DNA of 10,488 nucleotides from Halanaerobiales bacterium (GCA_016278435.1 JADQBU010000260.1:1-10488); one strand, 5' to 3'. Positions 1-7,553 are shown, counted from the stretch's first letter. The notes: generated by a model from the letters alone, not told the origin. A program made the numbers and translations.

Positions 1-112
1 TATCAATAGTGGATATTTGACAAATTTTAAAAAAGTTTATGCAAAGCTAATGATTAATTATATATTATGACCGCTGTCATATCAAGAAAAATAGTTAAAA
101 TATTACAAAAAG

Positions 113-460
113 TTAAACGAGTTCTTCTTCCAGCTCGATTAATTTGTTTGCATCTGGATTTATAATATCATAATTTATTACTTCTTCAGCTTTTACCGTT
201 TGCAGATAAACCTTATTATCATTTTCAATGTTTTCCTTATAAACAATAATACAGGGTATTTTTTGTCCGTTTAACTTCAATTTTTCGATATCGATAAGCC
301 TGTTGAGATTTAAACCATAGAAGCTTTTAATAATTTTAATTTTTAACTCATGATCTTCAAAGACATTTAAAACCCGTAAGAGATTAAGATTTATCTTAAA
401 ACCAAAAATTGGCTCCTCAAAAATCTTTTTTTTGCTGGTCTTTTTATATTTAGAAGACAT
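113..460 (-). CDS. hypothetical 115-aa protein, last gene of the NACHT cluster
   Basis: I do not recognise this protein. It starts at an ATG preceded by AAAGGA 8 bases upstream and ends in TAA. The N-terminus is very basic (three Lys-rich clusters in the first 13 residues) and the C-terminus is acidic (ELEEELV). There is no signal peptide or membrane segment, and the predicted secondary structure alternates strand and helix, so it is probably a small soluble protein. It follows the adaptor/membrane gene on the same strand with a 124-bp gap, so it could be co-transcribed or have its own promoter; I found no well-spaced sigma-A promoter in the gap. No terminator is visible in the 112 bases after it. 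Position suggests an accessory part of the STAND cluster, but nothing in the sequence proves that. Confidence 0.7.
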   Translation of the reverse strand: MSSKYKKTSKKKIFEEPIFGFKINLNLLRVLNVFEDHELKIKIIKSFYGLNLNRLIDIEKLKLNGQKIPCIIVYKENIENDNKVYLQTVKAEEVINYDIINPDANKLIELEEELV

Positions 461-584
461 ATTTACTATCCTTTACAAAAGAATTTTCTAATAATATCAA
501 AATTTGTACCCCCTTTAAAAGAAATTTTGTTCTCCTACCTTTTATTATATTAATGTATAAATTTCAACTTCGTCACTGAAGAAA

Positions 585-1154
585 TCAAGTATAAAAAAAG
601 TCATGTAAATATTCGGGAGTTAATAAAAAATATTCGATAAATCCTGCTGGTGCTGTAAAGGCTTCCGACCATAATACATAATTAATAAGGGGATAAAGAG
701 GGTGTTCAGAATATATGTAGGGTACCAGGCCCGGGTCATAGCCAAAAAGCCACTGGTCTACCGTTACGATCAGATAAAAATAGATCAGATAAAAGACCAG
801 GGCCGATCCGGTCATAACATATAATGATAATAGACTTGATCTAAGAAAATAACTGAAAAATTTTTTGAAAGGCCCTTCATTACCTATTAAACCGGGAGCC
901 CGGGCCCAGCTTTTAACTGCCCATCCTTTCTGGTCTGCCGGTATATCGACATTTACAGCTATTCTCTTGACATTATTTTTATCCAGTTTCCGGGGGATCC
1001 CCAGTTCCAGACATTTCATAAGAGAATCTATCTTTTTACTATGTCCTCCACAGTAATAGTAAAGTAGTCCCCTCAGCTTTTCCGGATCACTCATTATCAC
1101 TTCTCCATATTTATCATAGATTTTTTTCAGTCTTTTTTCAGGTGATTCAGCCAC
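585..1154 (-). CDS. small protein: adaptor-like N-terminal domain plus membrane segments
   Basis: A protein of about 189 residues. An upstream GTG at 1163 would add three residues, but AAGGGGTG overlaps it and sits 6 bases before the GTG at 1154, so I prefer 1154. Residues 7-57 form a compact helical module with the pattern DPEKLRGLL, then C-G-G-H, then K-K-I-D, then L-x-L-G-I-P. From memory this resembles a domain seen at the ends of WD40, kinase, caspase-like and FGE-type signalling proteins of cyanobacteria and Chloroflexi (DPRRLxxLLxDLCGxHRREI, then LxxGVP), which behaves like the effector-associated or death-like adaptor domains described for STAND systems. Residues 106-132 are a strong transmembrane helix and 154-179 a weaker hydrophobic stretch. 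It lies 77 bp after the NACHT-WD40 gene on the same strand. I infer a membrane-anchored partner or effector recruited through the N-terminal module. The function is unproven. Confidence 0.75.
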   Translation of the reverse strand: MAESPEKRLKKIYDKYGEVIMSDPEKLRGLLYYYCGGHSKKIDSLMKCLELGIPRKLDKNNVKRIAVNVDIPADQKGWAVKSWARAPGLIGNEGPFKKFFSYFLRSSLLSLYVMTGSALVFYLIYFYLIVTVDQWLFGYDPGLVPYIYSEHPLYPLINYVLWSEAFTAPAGFIEYFLLTPEYLHDFFYT

Positions 1155-1231
1155 AGTCTTCACCCCTTATGTTTACCTGGTATTATTAAAAATTATAGAA
1201 AGTATTAAGCATTTCTCTAGCCTGACTTAAC

Positions 1232-3085
1232 TTACCTATACTCCCTTATACAGCGACCGCTGCGGGTTGAAAATTGAAGGATTGAACCATCATCATAGGC
1301 AGCTATAATCCTGGAATTATCTCCATTGTATCTGACATATGTAACAGGCCTGTTATAATGATAAACACGGAGGATCTGACCTGTACTTACATCCCACTCA
1401 CAGATTTTATTATCAGCTGCATAAGAAAGTACTCTTTTTTCATCCTTATTATATTGAGCCCTGAGGACAGGCCCCTTATGACCCCTGAATGTCTGCAAAC
1501 ACTCCCCTGTTTCTACCGACCATTCCTTAATAGTACCATCATCAGAGGTAGAAAGCACTTTTTTGCCATTACTATCATAAACAATTGTATTAACCTGGTC
1601 CTGATGACCCTGAAACTGCCGGTCCTGAGCACCATACTCAACAATCGAACCATCTCTGGAAGCGGTAATTATCTTATCATCAACCTCATTGTAACAAATT
1701 GCTGTCATTTCATCTCTAATCCCCTGGATTTTTCTTTCCGGTACCATCTCTGGAACAATGAGAAAGGTATGTAAAATGTAATACCAGCAGGCTCTAAAAA
1801 ACCTTTTAATTATATTTTCTTTCTTATTCTTTACCTTCCAGATAGTAATCTGCCCCTCAGCGGAAAAAGCCATAATCTTCTCCCCTGCCAGACCATAAAG
1901 ATGATACTTTACATCACTCTCATTTTTACCTTCAGCCCGGTAAACCCTCTGGAACTGTTTTTTATAACCGAACAGCTGACGAAATGTATAATCTGAATCA
2001 CATGTTATCAATATACTGTTACCGTCTTTACTGTATCTCGCCCCGGTAATGGGAATATAAGATTTACCAAATTTCTGGAGATTAAAGGCAGAAAATTTCT
2101 CAACACTTAGAATATCATAACTCCATACTTCTTCACCTGTTCTTATTAACCATTCTATAACCCGGCCATCCTCTGAAGCTGACAGGATTCTTGCTTCATA
2201 ACGGCTGTAAACAGCAGAATTGACCGCTCCCCTGTGCCCGGCATATGTGTTAAGACATTTACCGGTTATAGTCGACCATTCTTTTATAGTCCCATCAGCA
2301 GAGGCAGATAGAATTTTACTTTCATCACCATTATAGACAACACTGTTAACCTTATCTACATGGCCTTCTACCCGGAAAGCATTATTATCTACATTAGAAC
2401 CACCAAAATCAGCGGCTAATTCCTTTCCCTGATACTTTCTCCTGCAGATAGTCCCGGAAAAATTTATAGCACTGAGATCCAGGTTTCCAAGATCAACGCC
2501 GGTTAGTTCCCCCCTGACCTTTTTCCAGATTTCGATTATATTCCAGAGGTAATATCCCTGCACTTTGCCGGTTTTTCTACCCCTTAATCTATCTACTAAT
2601 CGGGTCAAAGAAGTTTCAAACCATCTTTTTTCCTCATCTAAAAATACTGGTTTATTGTAATGTTCACCTGCCAGTTCCCCAATGAATCGATGGAGGTAGG
2701 GGGGTAAGGCCCTCTTTTTTAGAATAGTTTCCTCTTCCAGGATATTTTTATTTAAATCCAGACTCAGCTTTATTTCATTTAATATCTGGACAGCTGCAGT
2801 AAAGTCGCGCAAATTCTGGTGGGTAAAATAGTACAGGTTATCATCACTATCCATTAAATTGAACTCATCAATAATAATCCCGGTAAAAGTATCGATAATT
2901 TGTTGTATAGGTTTAGATAAAAGTAACTGTAATTCTCTCCTGACAAGTATTTCAGCATATAAGCCCTGATAATTTCTCGCAAAATCATCGATACTGAAAT
3001 CATGTATATACTCTGTTAAATAGGCCACAATCCAGTAATAATCTACACTTAAATAATCATCCAGCTCCATTCTATATCCGACCAC
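1232..3085 (-). CDS. NACHT C-terminal tail and WD40-repeat propeller (C-terminal half)
   Basis: 617 residues if initiated at the GTG at 3085, which has no ribosome binding site; the true N-terminus is probably the upstream half (3134-5011). Residues 1-140 complete the NACHT helical/winged region, with YYFTHQNLRDFTAA at 85-98, the expected FxHQxxxEYFAA motif. Residues 192-211 (LTGVDLGNLDLSAINFSG) are pentapeptide-like. From residue 241 there are about eight WD40 blades, the clearest being 242-280, 283-323, 457-490, 493-532, 535-574 and 577-616, each with a SADGTIKEW-type end; the blades at 343-372 and 386-416 are degenerate. A hydrophobic run near residues 429-447 interrupts the propeller. WD40 propellers of STAND ATPases bind ligands and hold the enzyme inactive until triggered, so this is the likely sensor half. 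The stop TAA is 77 bp before the adaptor/membrane gene. Confidence 0.88.
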   Translation of the reverse strand: MVGYRMELDDYLSVDYYWIVAYLTEYIHDFSIDDFARNYQGLYAEILVRRELQLLLSKPIQQIIDTFTGIIIDEFNLMDSDDNLYYFTHQNLRDFTAAVQILNEIKLSLDLNKNILEEETILKKRALPPYLHRFIGELAGEHYNKPVFLDEEKRWFETSLTRLVDRLRGRKTGKVQGYYLWNIIEIWKKVRGELTGVDLGNLDLSAINFSGTICRRKYQGKELAADFGGSNVDNNAFRVEGHVDKVNSVVYNGDESKILSASADGTIKEWSTITGKCLNTYAGHRGAVNSAVYSRYEARILSASEDGRVIEWLIRTGEEVWSYDILSVEKFSAFNLQKFGKSYIPITGARYSKDGNSILITCDSDYTFRQLFGYKKQFQRVYRAEGKNESDVKYHLYGLAGEKIMAFSAEGQITIWKVKNKKENIIKRFFRACWYYILHTFLIVPEMVPERKIQGIRDEMTAICYNEVDDKIITASRDGSIVEYGAQDRQFQGHQDQVNTIVYDSNGKKVLSTSDDGTIKEWSVETGECLQTFRGHKGPVLRAQYNKDEKRVLSYAADNKICEWDVSTGQILRVYHYNRPVTYVRYNGDNSRIIAAYDDGSILQFSTRSGRCIREYR

Positions 3086-3133
3086 AGGTAAGAGATTGAA
3101 CAGGATAAATTCGGCAACAAACGCCTTGTTTTC

Positions 3134-5011
3134 TCAGTTCTTTTCCCCCTGTATAATATTCTTATATTTAACTAAAAGGGACTGCAGGTAATTCCAGTAA
3201 ATTTCTGACTGGCTTTTGACATTTATTTCTTCCTCAATGACAGTTCGAAAATCTCCTTCTCTGGAGTATTCAGTCAATATATCCGAAGTATCAGTATAAA
3301 AGGTAAGTAACATCGGGTTTTTTAATAAATTAAATAACCTTTTATTATCTGCCTTTTTCCCATGTAAATCGAGATAACCTGCAATCTGTTCCGGGGTCAA
3401 AGAGTCAATTTTATAAAACCTGTAGTACTCATTAAAAAATATATAACTATCAAGCCGGTTTCGCGAAGTTATAATCACCATAACACCAGGGAAACTTTCC
3501 TGAATAAATCTCAGTTCCTTTATAAGATTATCTCTCTCTCCCCTTATTTCATTAAACCCATCCAGCATTAAGACAACAGAGGGCATATAAGTATTTTCCT
3601 CAGCAAGCGGCCGGTTCATAATTTTTTTAAAGCCACTCATATCATCCTGACGGCAATACCTCGACTGCAGGAAGTCCAGTATAAACCCCTCTCCGTTTTT
3701 ATATTCTGAAAGGGGAATATAAACCGGTACCGGTTTATGAACATCTTCCTCCAGGGATTTCTCCCAGAACTCAATCAAACTGACTGTTTTACCACTACCT
3801 CCCCCACCTGTTAACATCAGATTTCTCCTGTTGTTATCCTTTATACCGGCAATAATTTCCTCCAGTCGGTATTTCTTTTTAGCACTCTTCTGGTTTTTCC
3901 CATCACCATCTACAGCAGGCAGTTCTGTAAGATCAGGAATTATTTTTTTATTTACTGATAGTGAACCGAGCCGACCATTGTTCCGGAGCAGGCTGTAATA
4001 GTTAAGTGAAGCTTTCCTGAATTCATTTTTACGAAAATAATCAATCAGGTCTTCAAGTTTTTCACACTCAATCTGTTCCAGACCCAATTTATCAATCATT
4101 TCATCTATATAATTATCACTGGCTGCAATAATCTTATTATACCCATTAGCAGCAGCCAGTTTAATCTTTAATTTCAACAGATCCTGATTAACCGGGCAAA
4201 TTTTGCCGGTTATTCCTTCCTCAACATCTGCCAGATAGGCAGCATCCAGATCGGGTTTTATTGAAATCAGGCCCTGGCTGTATAATTCTTTCAATATTGC
4301 GGCAAAAAAAGCCAGGCTGGCGGACCTCCCCTGAAGCGGACCGGATTTTATATCACTTATCCCAACTTTTATCCCCAGTTCAGCAGGTAGATCAAAATAG
4401 TCCCGCAGATAATTAAAAACATTGACTATACTTTCCCGAAACTCCGGGGATACCTTGACCCCGGGCAACACTAATTCTACACCTGTCTCACTTGTCAGAA
4501 CTACCTTGATCTCCTTTTTGATCGCCTTGTCGAACTCGATATCAGCTATCTCACCACCGGGGATTAAATAAAGGCAGATACCTTTACCACTATCCTGCAG
4601 CTTATACAGCAATTTTTTAATATAATGATTAATATCATCTGTATTATCTTCAGTAACAGTTTCTTCTATTTTATCTGCCAAATCTCTGTTCGTTTTTTCT
4701 TCTTCATTGAGAAGTTCAACCTTTTCCTTAATATAGCTATTATACGACCTGACAGTAATCTGTAGATACCTTAATTTTTCTGCATTATATTCCGAGTTTT
4801 CACTAATTGTCTTGACCACTTCGGTATCAAGCATCTCAAACCAGTCCGGAAGGTTATCAGTTAAAGACCTTAGCCTGTCGCCTCTTTCCAGTATCTCGTC
4901 AATCAAGAGTTTAATGGAAGCATATAAATCTCTTTTCCTTCTGATATTTTCAATTATCTGTTCAAAGGCCCTGTCCACGGCCCCCAGATCTATTAACTTT
5001 TTTAAAAACAT
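3134..5011 (-). CDS. Lon-like protease domain fused to NACHT NTPase (N-terminal half)
   Basis: About 625 residues from the ATG at 5011. A GTG at 5020 would add three, but GGGTGATT just before the ATG fits a ribosome binding site for it. Residues 1-140 are mainly helical and charged. Residues 142-327 resemble the Lon (S16) proteolytic fold: GRSAS aligns with Lon's catalytic GPSAG, placing Ser230, and about 50 residues later PVNQDLLK aligns with PIGGLK, placing Lys280, followed by AANGYNKII like Lon's AHRAGIKTVII. Residues 385-580 are a NACHT NTPase: Walker A GGGGSGKT (402-409), Walker B with the STAND signature DGFNE (484-488), the IITSR sensor strand with Arg517, LTPEQIAGYL, and NPMLLTFY (565-572). 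The frame ends at TGA 3134, inside the helical part of the NACHT module. The gene diverges from the membrane gene at 5168. I infer a protease effector controlled by NACHT oligomerisation. The Lon call rests on alignment by eye. Confidence 0.85.
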   Translation of the reverse strand: MFLKKLIDLGAVDRAFEQIIENIRRKRDLYASIKLLIDEILERGDRLRSLTDNLPDWFEMLDTEVVKTISENSEYNAEKLRYLQITVRSYNSYIKEKVELLNEEEKTNRDLADKIEETVTEDNTDDINHYIKKLLYKLQDSGKGICLYLIPGGEIADIEFDKAIKKEIKVVLTSETGVELVLPGVKVSPEFRESIVNVFNYLRDYFDLPAELGIKVGISDIKSGPLQGRSASLAFFAAILKELYSQGLISIKPDLDAAYLADVEEGITGKICPVNQDLLKLKIKLAAANGYNKIIAASDNYIDEMIDKLGLEQIECEKLEDLIDYFRKNEFRKASLNYYSLLRNNGRLGSLSVNKKIIPDLTELPAVDGDGKNQKSAKKKYRLEEIIAGIKDNNRRNLMLTGGGGSGKTVSLIEFWEKSLEEDVHKPVPVYIPLSEYKNGEGFILDFLQSRYCRQDDMSGFKKIMNRPLAEENTYMPSVVLMLDGFNEIRGERDNLIKELRFIQESFPGVMVIITSRNRLDSYIFFNEYYRFYKIDSLTPEQIAGYLDLHGKKADNKRLFNLLKNPMLLTFYTDTSDILTEYSREGDFRTVIEEEINVKSQSEIYWNYLQSLLVKYKNIIQGEKN

Positions 5012-5167
5012 TTTAATCACCCGGTAGATTCAAATATTTGCTGGAATTTTTTATTACACATGATATAAAACATAATACATAAAAAAATACATAAAAGGAA
5101 TTGCCACAGCTATCCCGAATTTAATTATTAGTGTTTTTTATTTTAAGAAAGGAGTAGAGAAATTAAA

Positions 5168-5491
5168 ATGAATTATATTTTTATCTACATCTTTAATTTT
5201 GTTCTGGCTGTTCTTTTCAGTGTGAAAATATATTCAGAAAGCTGGTGGGCCCCGGCTCTGATAATTCCTCTGGTTCTTATTATCACCAATCTATTCTCAA
5301 CTACTACTGTTGAATACAGAGAAAAATATAAGAAAATCATGCAGAATTTTATCGGCCCCCTTATTATCCTCTATTATATAGGTATCCAGATATATATTTT
5401 CTACATCAACTTAAATGCCTGGCATGGAATTCTCCTGGGTTTAATGATAGGCTTACTATTTTCTCCCCTTCTGGCTCCTAAAAAGTGGTAA
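5168..5491 (+). CDS. small four-helix membrane protein, unknown function
   Basis: 107 residues, almost entirely hydrophobic. Predicted membrane segments lie near residues 2-19, 28-44, 61-80 and 85-103, with a charged loop (EYREKYKK) between the second and third. A KKW tail follows the last helix. It has no signal for export and no recognisable catalytic motif. The ATG follows AAAGGAG with a rather long 13-base gap; no alternative in-frame start is better. It is divergent from the NACHT gene across about 150 bp, and its TAA lies 2 bp from the end of the FGE-domain gene on the opposite strand, so no separate terminator fits between them. I do not recognise the family. It could be a small stress or transport accessory protein, or a membrane part of the neighbouring cluster; neither is supported beyond position. 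Confidence 0.75.
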   Translation: MNYIFIYIFNFVLAVLFSVKIYSESWWAPALIIPLVLIITNLFSTTTVEYREKYKKIMQNFIGPLIILYYIGIQIYIFYINLNAWHGILLGLMIGLLFSPLLAPKKW

Positions 5492-5493
5492 AT

Positions 5494-7278
5494 TTATTTA
5501 GTTCTGACCAGGCGAAACCCCAGATCTATTTCACCGCTATCTGGATAGTTAAAGTCAAAAAGACCTGAAATCTCACAATAAACCGCAGGAGAATGCCAGC
5601 TGCCGCCCTTCGCAGTACTAAAAAGTTCTCTCGAGTTATTGGTCCACTCCCATACATTCCCACTCATATCATATATCCCTGATTCATTGGGCAGTTTTCC
5701 ACCCACAATATGAGTCTTTAATCCTGAATTCTCACCATACCAGCCCACTTTATCGAGGTTATCACTTCCTGCATATTTTGTCGGTTTACCATTTTTACCA
5801 CCACTTGCTGCATATTCCCATTCAGTCTCTGTCGGTAGCCTATATCCTTTTACCTCCACTGGTTTACTCTTGAGCTTCCAGTTTTCCAGATCATAGGCAG
5901 GTAACAGTCCTTGTTTTTTGCTTAACCAGTTACAGTATGCTACCGCTCCATACCAGGTAACTTCAACCACCGGACAATCCTTATCAGGAACATAAACATT
6001 TTCAGCAAAATAAAATTTCCCATTATTATAATTAAAGAGTGTCTCAAGAATAGGATTTCCCTGTTTATAGGCAATAGCACAATTTTCAGCAGTCAAAACT
6101 ATCATCTTCTTACCCCTGTAAGTACCATCGTCTAATACATCTGCCGCATTCAAAAACTCTATAAAGTCTTCATGGGTTACTTCATATTTTCCTATTTCTA
6201 TATCATAATCCAGTCCGGGCTGACCATTTTCTGCTGAAGTTGAACCTGCTTTCATGGTAACAGATTTCTCTGATCTTGATGACTGTCTATTGTTTTTTTC
6301 TGATTCATTAGATACTTTACTTAATGTTGGTTTGCCTGAATCAGAATTCCTGGTTTTAGTAACCCGGAAGCCGAGATTATTATAACTCTTGGACTGCCTA
6401 CTACTCAGGAAGTAATAATCAGGACTGTAATTGACCTTACAAAAGCCGGCATAATCATTCCAGCCCCCTCCAGTTACTATGCGGGCAGCTATGAAAGATT
6501 TTAAATCAGATCCCATAAATTTTTCGACAGTTGACCGCCCGGATTGAAGCAAAAGAGTGTTAGTTAATTCCTGTACATTCCCACTCATATCATATATACC
6601 TAATTCGTTGGGCTGTTTTTCCCCGATTTCATGTATTCTTCTGTTTGAGTTCTCCTTATACCATCCTACCTGGTCTAGATTATTACTCCCGGCATAGATT
6701 GTATCATGACCATTTCTACCACCCCGGGCGGCATATTGCCATTCGGTTTCCGTTGGCAACCTGTAACCATCCAGAGTTTCCGGTTTACCCTTTAGTCTCC
6801 AGCTATTAGGGTCATAAGCAGGACTCAATCCCTCCTGTTTGCTTAACCAGTTACAGTAGGCGGCCGCTCCATACCAGGTAACTTTTATGACCGGGCAATC
6901 TTTACTTTCAACAATTTCTGTATCATTAAAATAAAAAAAGGAAAATCTACTCCCGGCTTTTTTACCGGTATGTTTTACTGCACAATTAGGGTCACCTATA
7001 TTGATTATCCTTTTCCCCTGATAAATACCGGCAGGAGTCACTCTCACACTGTTTAGAAAATCCAGATATTCTGTATGGGTTACTTCATACTTGCCTATTT
7101 CTATATCATAATCAAGGGTTATGGTACCATTATCTACATTATTAGTTCCTGCAAGTACTCTTACCATCTTTCCTCTTTTTGCAACCTTATTTTCAGCAAA
7201 AAACACAATACTGAAACCCATAGTTAAAATTAAAATAATAAACATAGAAAGAAAAATTAATTTCTTTATTTTCAACAC
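5494..7278 (-). CDS. secreted protein with two tandem FGE-sulfatase (SUMF1-like) domains
   Basis: 594 residues from a GTG start with GGGAG 6 bases upstream. MLKIKK followed by a hydrophobic core to about residue 28 is a signal peptide or N-terminal anchor (possible cleavage after A28; no lipobox). Two homologous domains follow, about 55-308 and 356-593, joined by a Ser/Asn/Lys-rich linker. Each has LDYDIEIGKYEVTH, DCPV, VTWYGAxAYCNWLS, GYRLPTETEWxYAA and GIYDMSGNV, the standard formylglycine-generating-enzyme fold signatures. Domain 2 keeps NVWEWT; domain 1 has degenerated to NVQELT. True FGE has two copper-binding cysteines after GGSW (W+2 and W+7). Here W+2 is Asp275 in domain 1 and Ser563 in domain 2, while W+7 is Cys in both (280, 568). 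It is therefore unlikely to be a formylglycine-generating enzyme; a binding or structural role outside the cell is more likely. No sulfatase gene is nearby. Confidence 0.92.
   Translation of the reverse strand: MLKIKKLIFLSMFIILILTMGFSIVFFAENKVAKRGKMVRVLAGTNNVDNGTITLDYDIEIGKYEVTHTEYLDFLNSVRVTPAGIYQGKRIINIGDPNCAVKHTGKKAGSRFSFFYFNDTEIVESKDCPVIKVTWYGAAAYCNWLSKQEGLSPAYDPNSWRLKGKPETLDGYRLPTETEWQYAARGGRNGHDTIYAGSNNLDQVGWYKENSNRRIHEIGEKQPNELGIYDMSGNVQELTNTLLLQSGRSTVEKFMGSDLKSFIAARIVTGGGWNDYAGFCKVNYSPDYYFLSSRQSKSYNNLGFRVTKTRNSDSGKPTLSKVSNESEKNNRQSSRSEKSVTMKAGSTSAENGQPGLDYDIEIGKYEVTHEDFIEFLNAADVLDDGTYRGKKMIVLTAENCAIAYKQGNPILETLFNYNNGKFYFAENVYVPDKDCPVVEVTWYGAVAYCNWLSKKQGLLPAYDLENWKLKSKPVEVKGYRLPTETEWEYAASGGKNGKPTKYAGSDNLDKVGWYGENSGLKTHIVGGKLPNESGIYDMSGNVWEWTNNSRELFSTAKGGSWHSPAVYCEISGLFDFNYPDSGEIDLGFRLVRTK
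5920..5963 (-). repeat. internal repeat copy 1 of the tandem FGE-domain gene
   Basis: This 44-bp stretch matches 6841-6884 with three mismatches, at a period of 921 bp (307 codons). Both copies encode the VTWYGAxAYCNWLSK motif of the FGE-sulfatase domain. It is the best-preserved DNA trace of the domain duplication; the rest of the two domains has diverged more. Confidence 0.85.
6841..6884 (-). repeat. internal repeat copy 2 of the tandem FGE-domain gene
   Basis: This is the partner of 5920-5963 and encodes the same motif in the N-terminal FGE domain of the gene. Conservation reflects domain duplication within the gene, not a mobile repeat. Confidence 0.85.
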
Positions 7279-7473
7279 CCCGTTCTCCCATTTATCTTTG
7301 AAAGTGGGTTTCTTTAGAATAATAACCTATATTTAAAAATCCTAATGTATTTATGTCAGATTACAATAAATGTAACAATTTTTTTAATAGAATAAGGTTT
7401 ATAATACTATTTCATTAAAAATAGTAAATTTCCTTGAAAATAGATGATTTTATCTTTTTAATTCTAAATTAAC

Positions 7474-7502
7474 AAAAAAATCGGCCCAATTTATGAGCCG
7501 AT
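7474..7502 (-). terminator. rho-independent terminator, minus strand
   Basis: Read on the minus strand, ATCGGC pairs with GCCGAT (extendable by one G-U and one C-G pair, 7-base loop) and is followed at once by seven T. It lies about 170 bp after the UPF0316 stop codon and before the FGE gene, so it most likely ends the UPF0316 transcript, giving it a long structured 3' region, or ends an unannotated small RNA. Confidence 0.75.
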
Positions 7503-7529
7503 AACGGAAATGTAGATCTATTTTTATAA

Positions 7530-7553
7530 GGAGGAGTTAATTAACATACCTCC
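7530..7553. repeat. GGAGG/CCTCC inverted repeat around a GTTAATTAAC palindrome
   Basis: The arms GGAGG and CCTCC enclose the perfect 10-base palindrome GTTAATTAAC. As RNA it would fold into a hairpin that hides a Shine-Dalgarno-like GGAGG. No start codon at usable spacing follows on either strand (a minus-strand ATG begins directly after GGAGGT but opens only a 7-codon frame). It could be a protein-binding site or a hairpin in the UPF0316 3' region. Confidence 0.5.

Larger units (their letters stand above)
1232..5011 (-). pseudogene. Lon-NACHT-WD40 STAND gene interrupted by one in-frame TGA
   Basis: The two open frames listed separately (3134-5011 and 1232-3085) are in the same reading frame. 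The stop TGA at 3134-3136 is followed by 16 sense codons encoding ENKAFVAEFILFNLLP, which run directly into the second frame. That peptide plus VVGYRMELDDYLS looks like the LLPYIxxRMExxxxFS stretch that follows the NACHT module in STAND proteins, and the second frame carries the NACHT tail motif FTHQNLRDFTAA. There is no Shine-Dalgarno sequence before the second frame's GTG (3085) or its first ATG (3070). Removing the stop gives a continuous protein of about 1,260 residues: helical region, Lon-like protease, NACHT, pentapeptide-like strip, WD40 propeller. TGA is an ordinary stop here (genes ending at 585 and 9241 use it), so recoding to Trp is unlikely. Nonsense mutation, stop readthrough and base-call error cannot be separated from sequence alone. 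Confidence 0.65.

Noticed and set aside
67..80. Hairpin ATGAC-cgct-GTCAT downstream of the 115-aa gene
   Set aside because: It has a five-base-pair stem without a T-run on either strand; it is not a credible terminator.
450..500. 16-codon minus-strand leader frame (TTG start after AAAGGGGGT) overlapping the start of the 115-aa gene
   Set aside because: The spacing is acceptable, but the start is TTG, the peptide has no attenuator-like composition and there is no hairpin pair; it is most likely chance.
544..567. Possible minus-strand promoter TTGAAA and TATAAT before the 115-aa gene
   Set aside because: The hexamers are only 12 bp apart, too close for sigma-A recognition.
1358..1774. 138-codon open frame on the plus strand inside the WD40 gene
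   Set aside because: It lies wholly antisense to clear WD40 repeats, has no ribosome binding site and its product resembles no known protein; it is a shadow frame.
3134..3136. Selenocysteine or tryptophan recoding of the in-frame TGA
   Set aside because: Other genes here end in TGA, no selenocysteine-type motif surrounds the codon, and no obvious SECIS-like hairpin follows it; nonsense mutation or simple readthrough is the better reading.
5074..5096. Short direct repeat AATACATAAAA (two copies, 12-bp period) in the divergent intergenic region
   Set aside because: It is A-rich low-complexity sequence with only two copies; it is not an iteron or CRISPR-like array.
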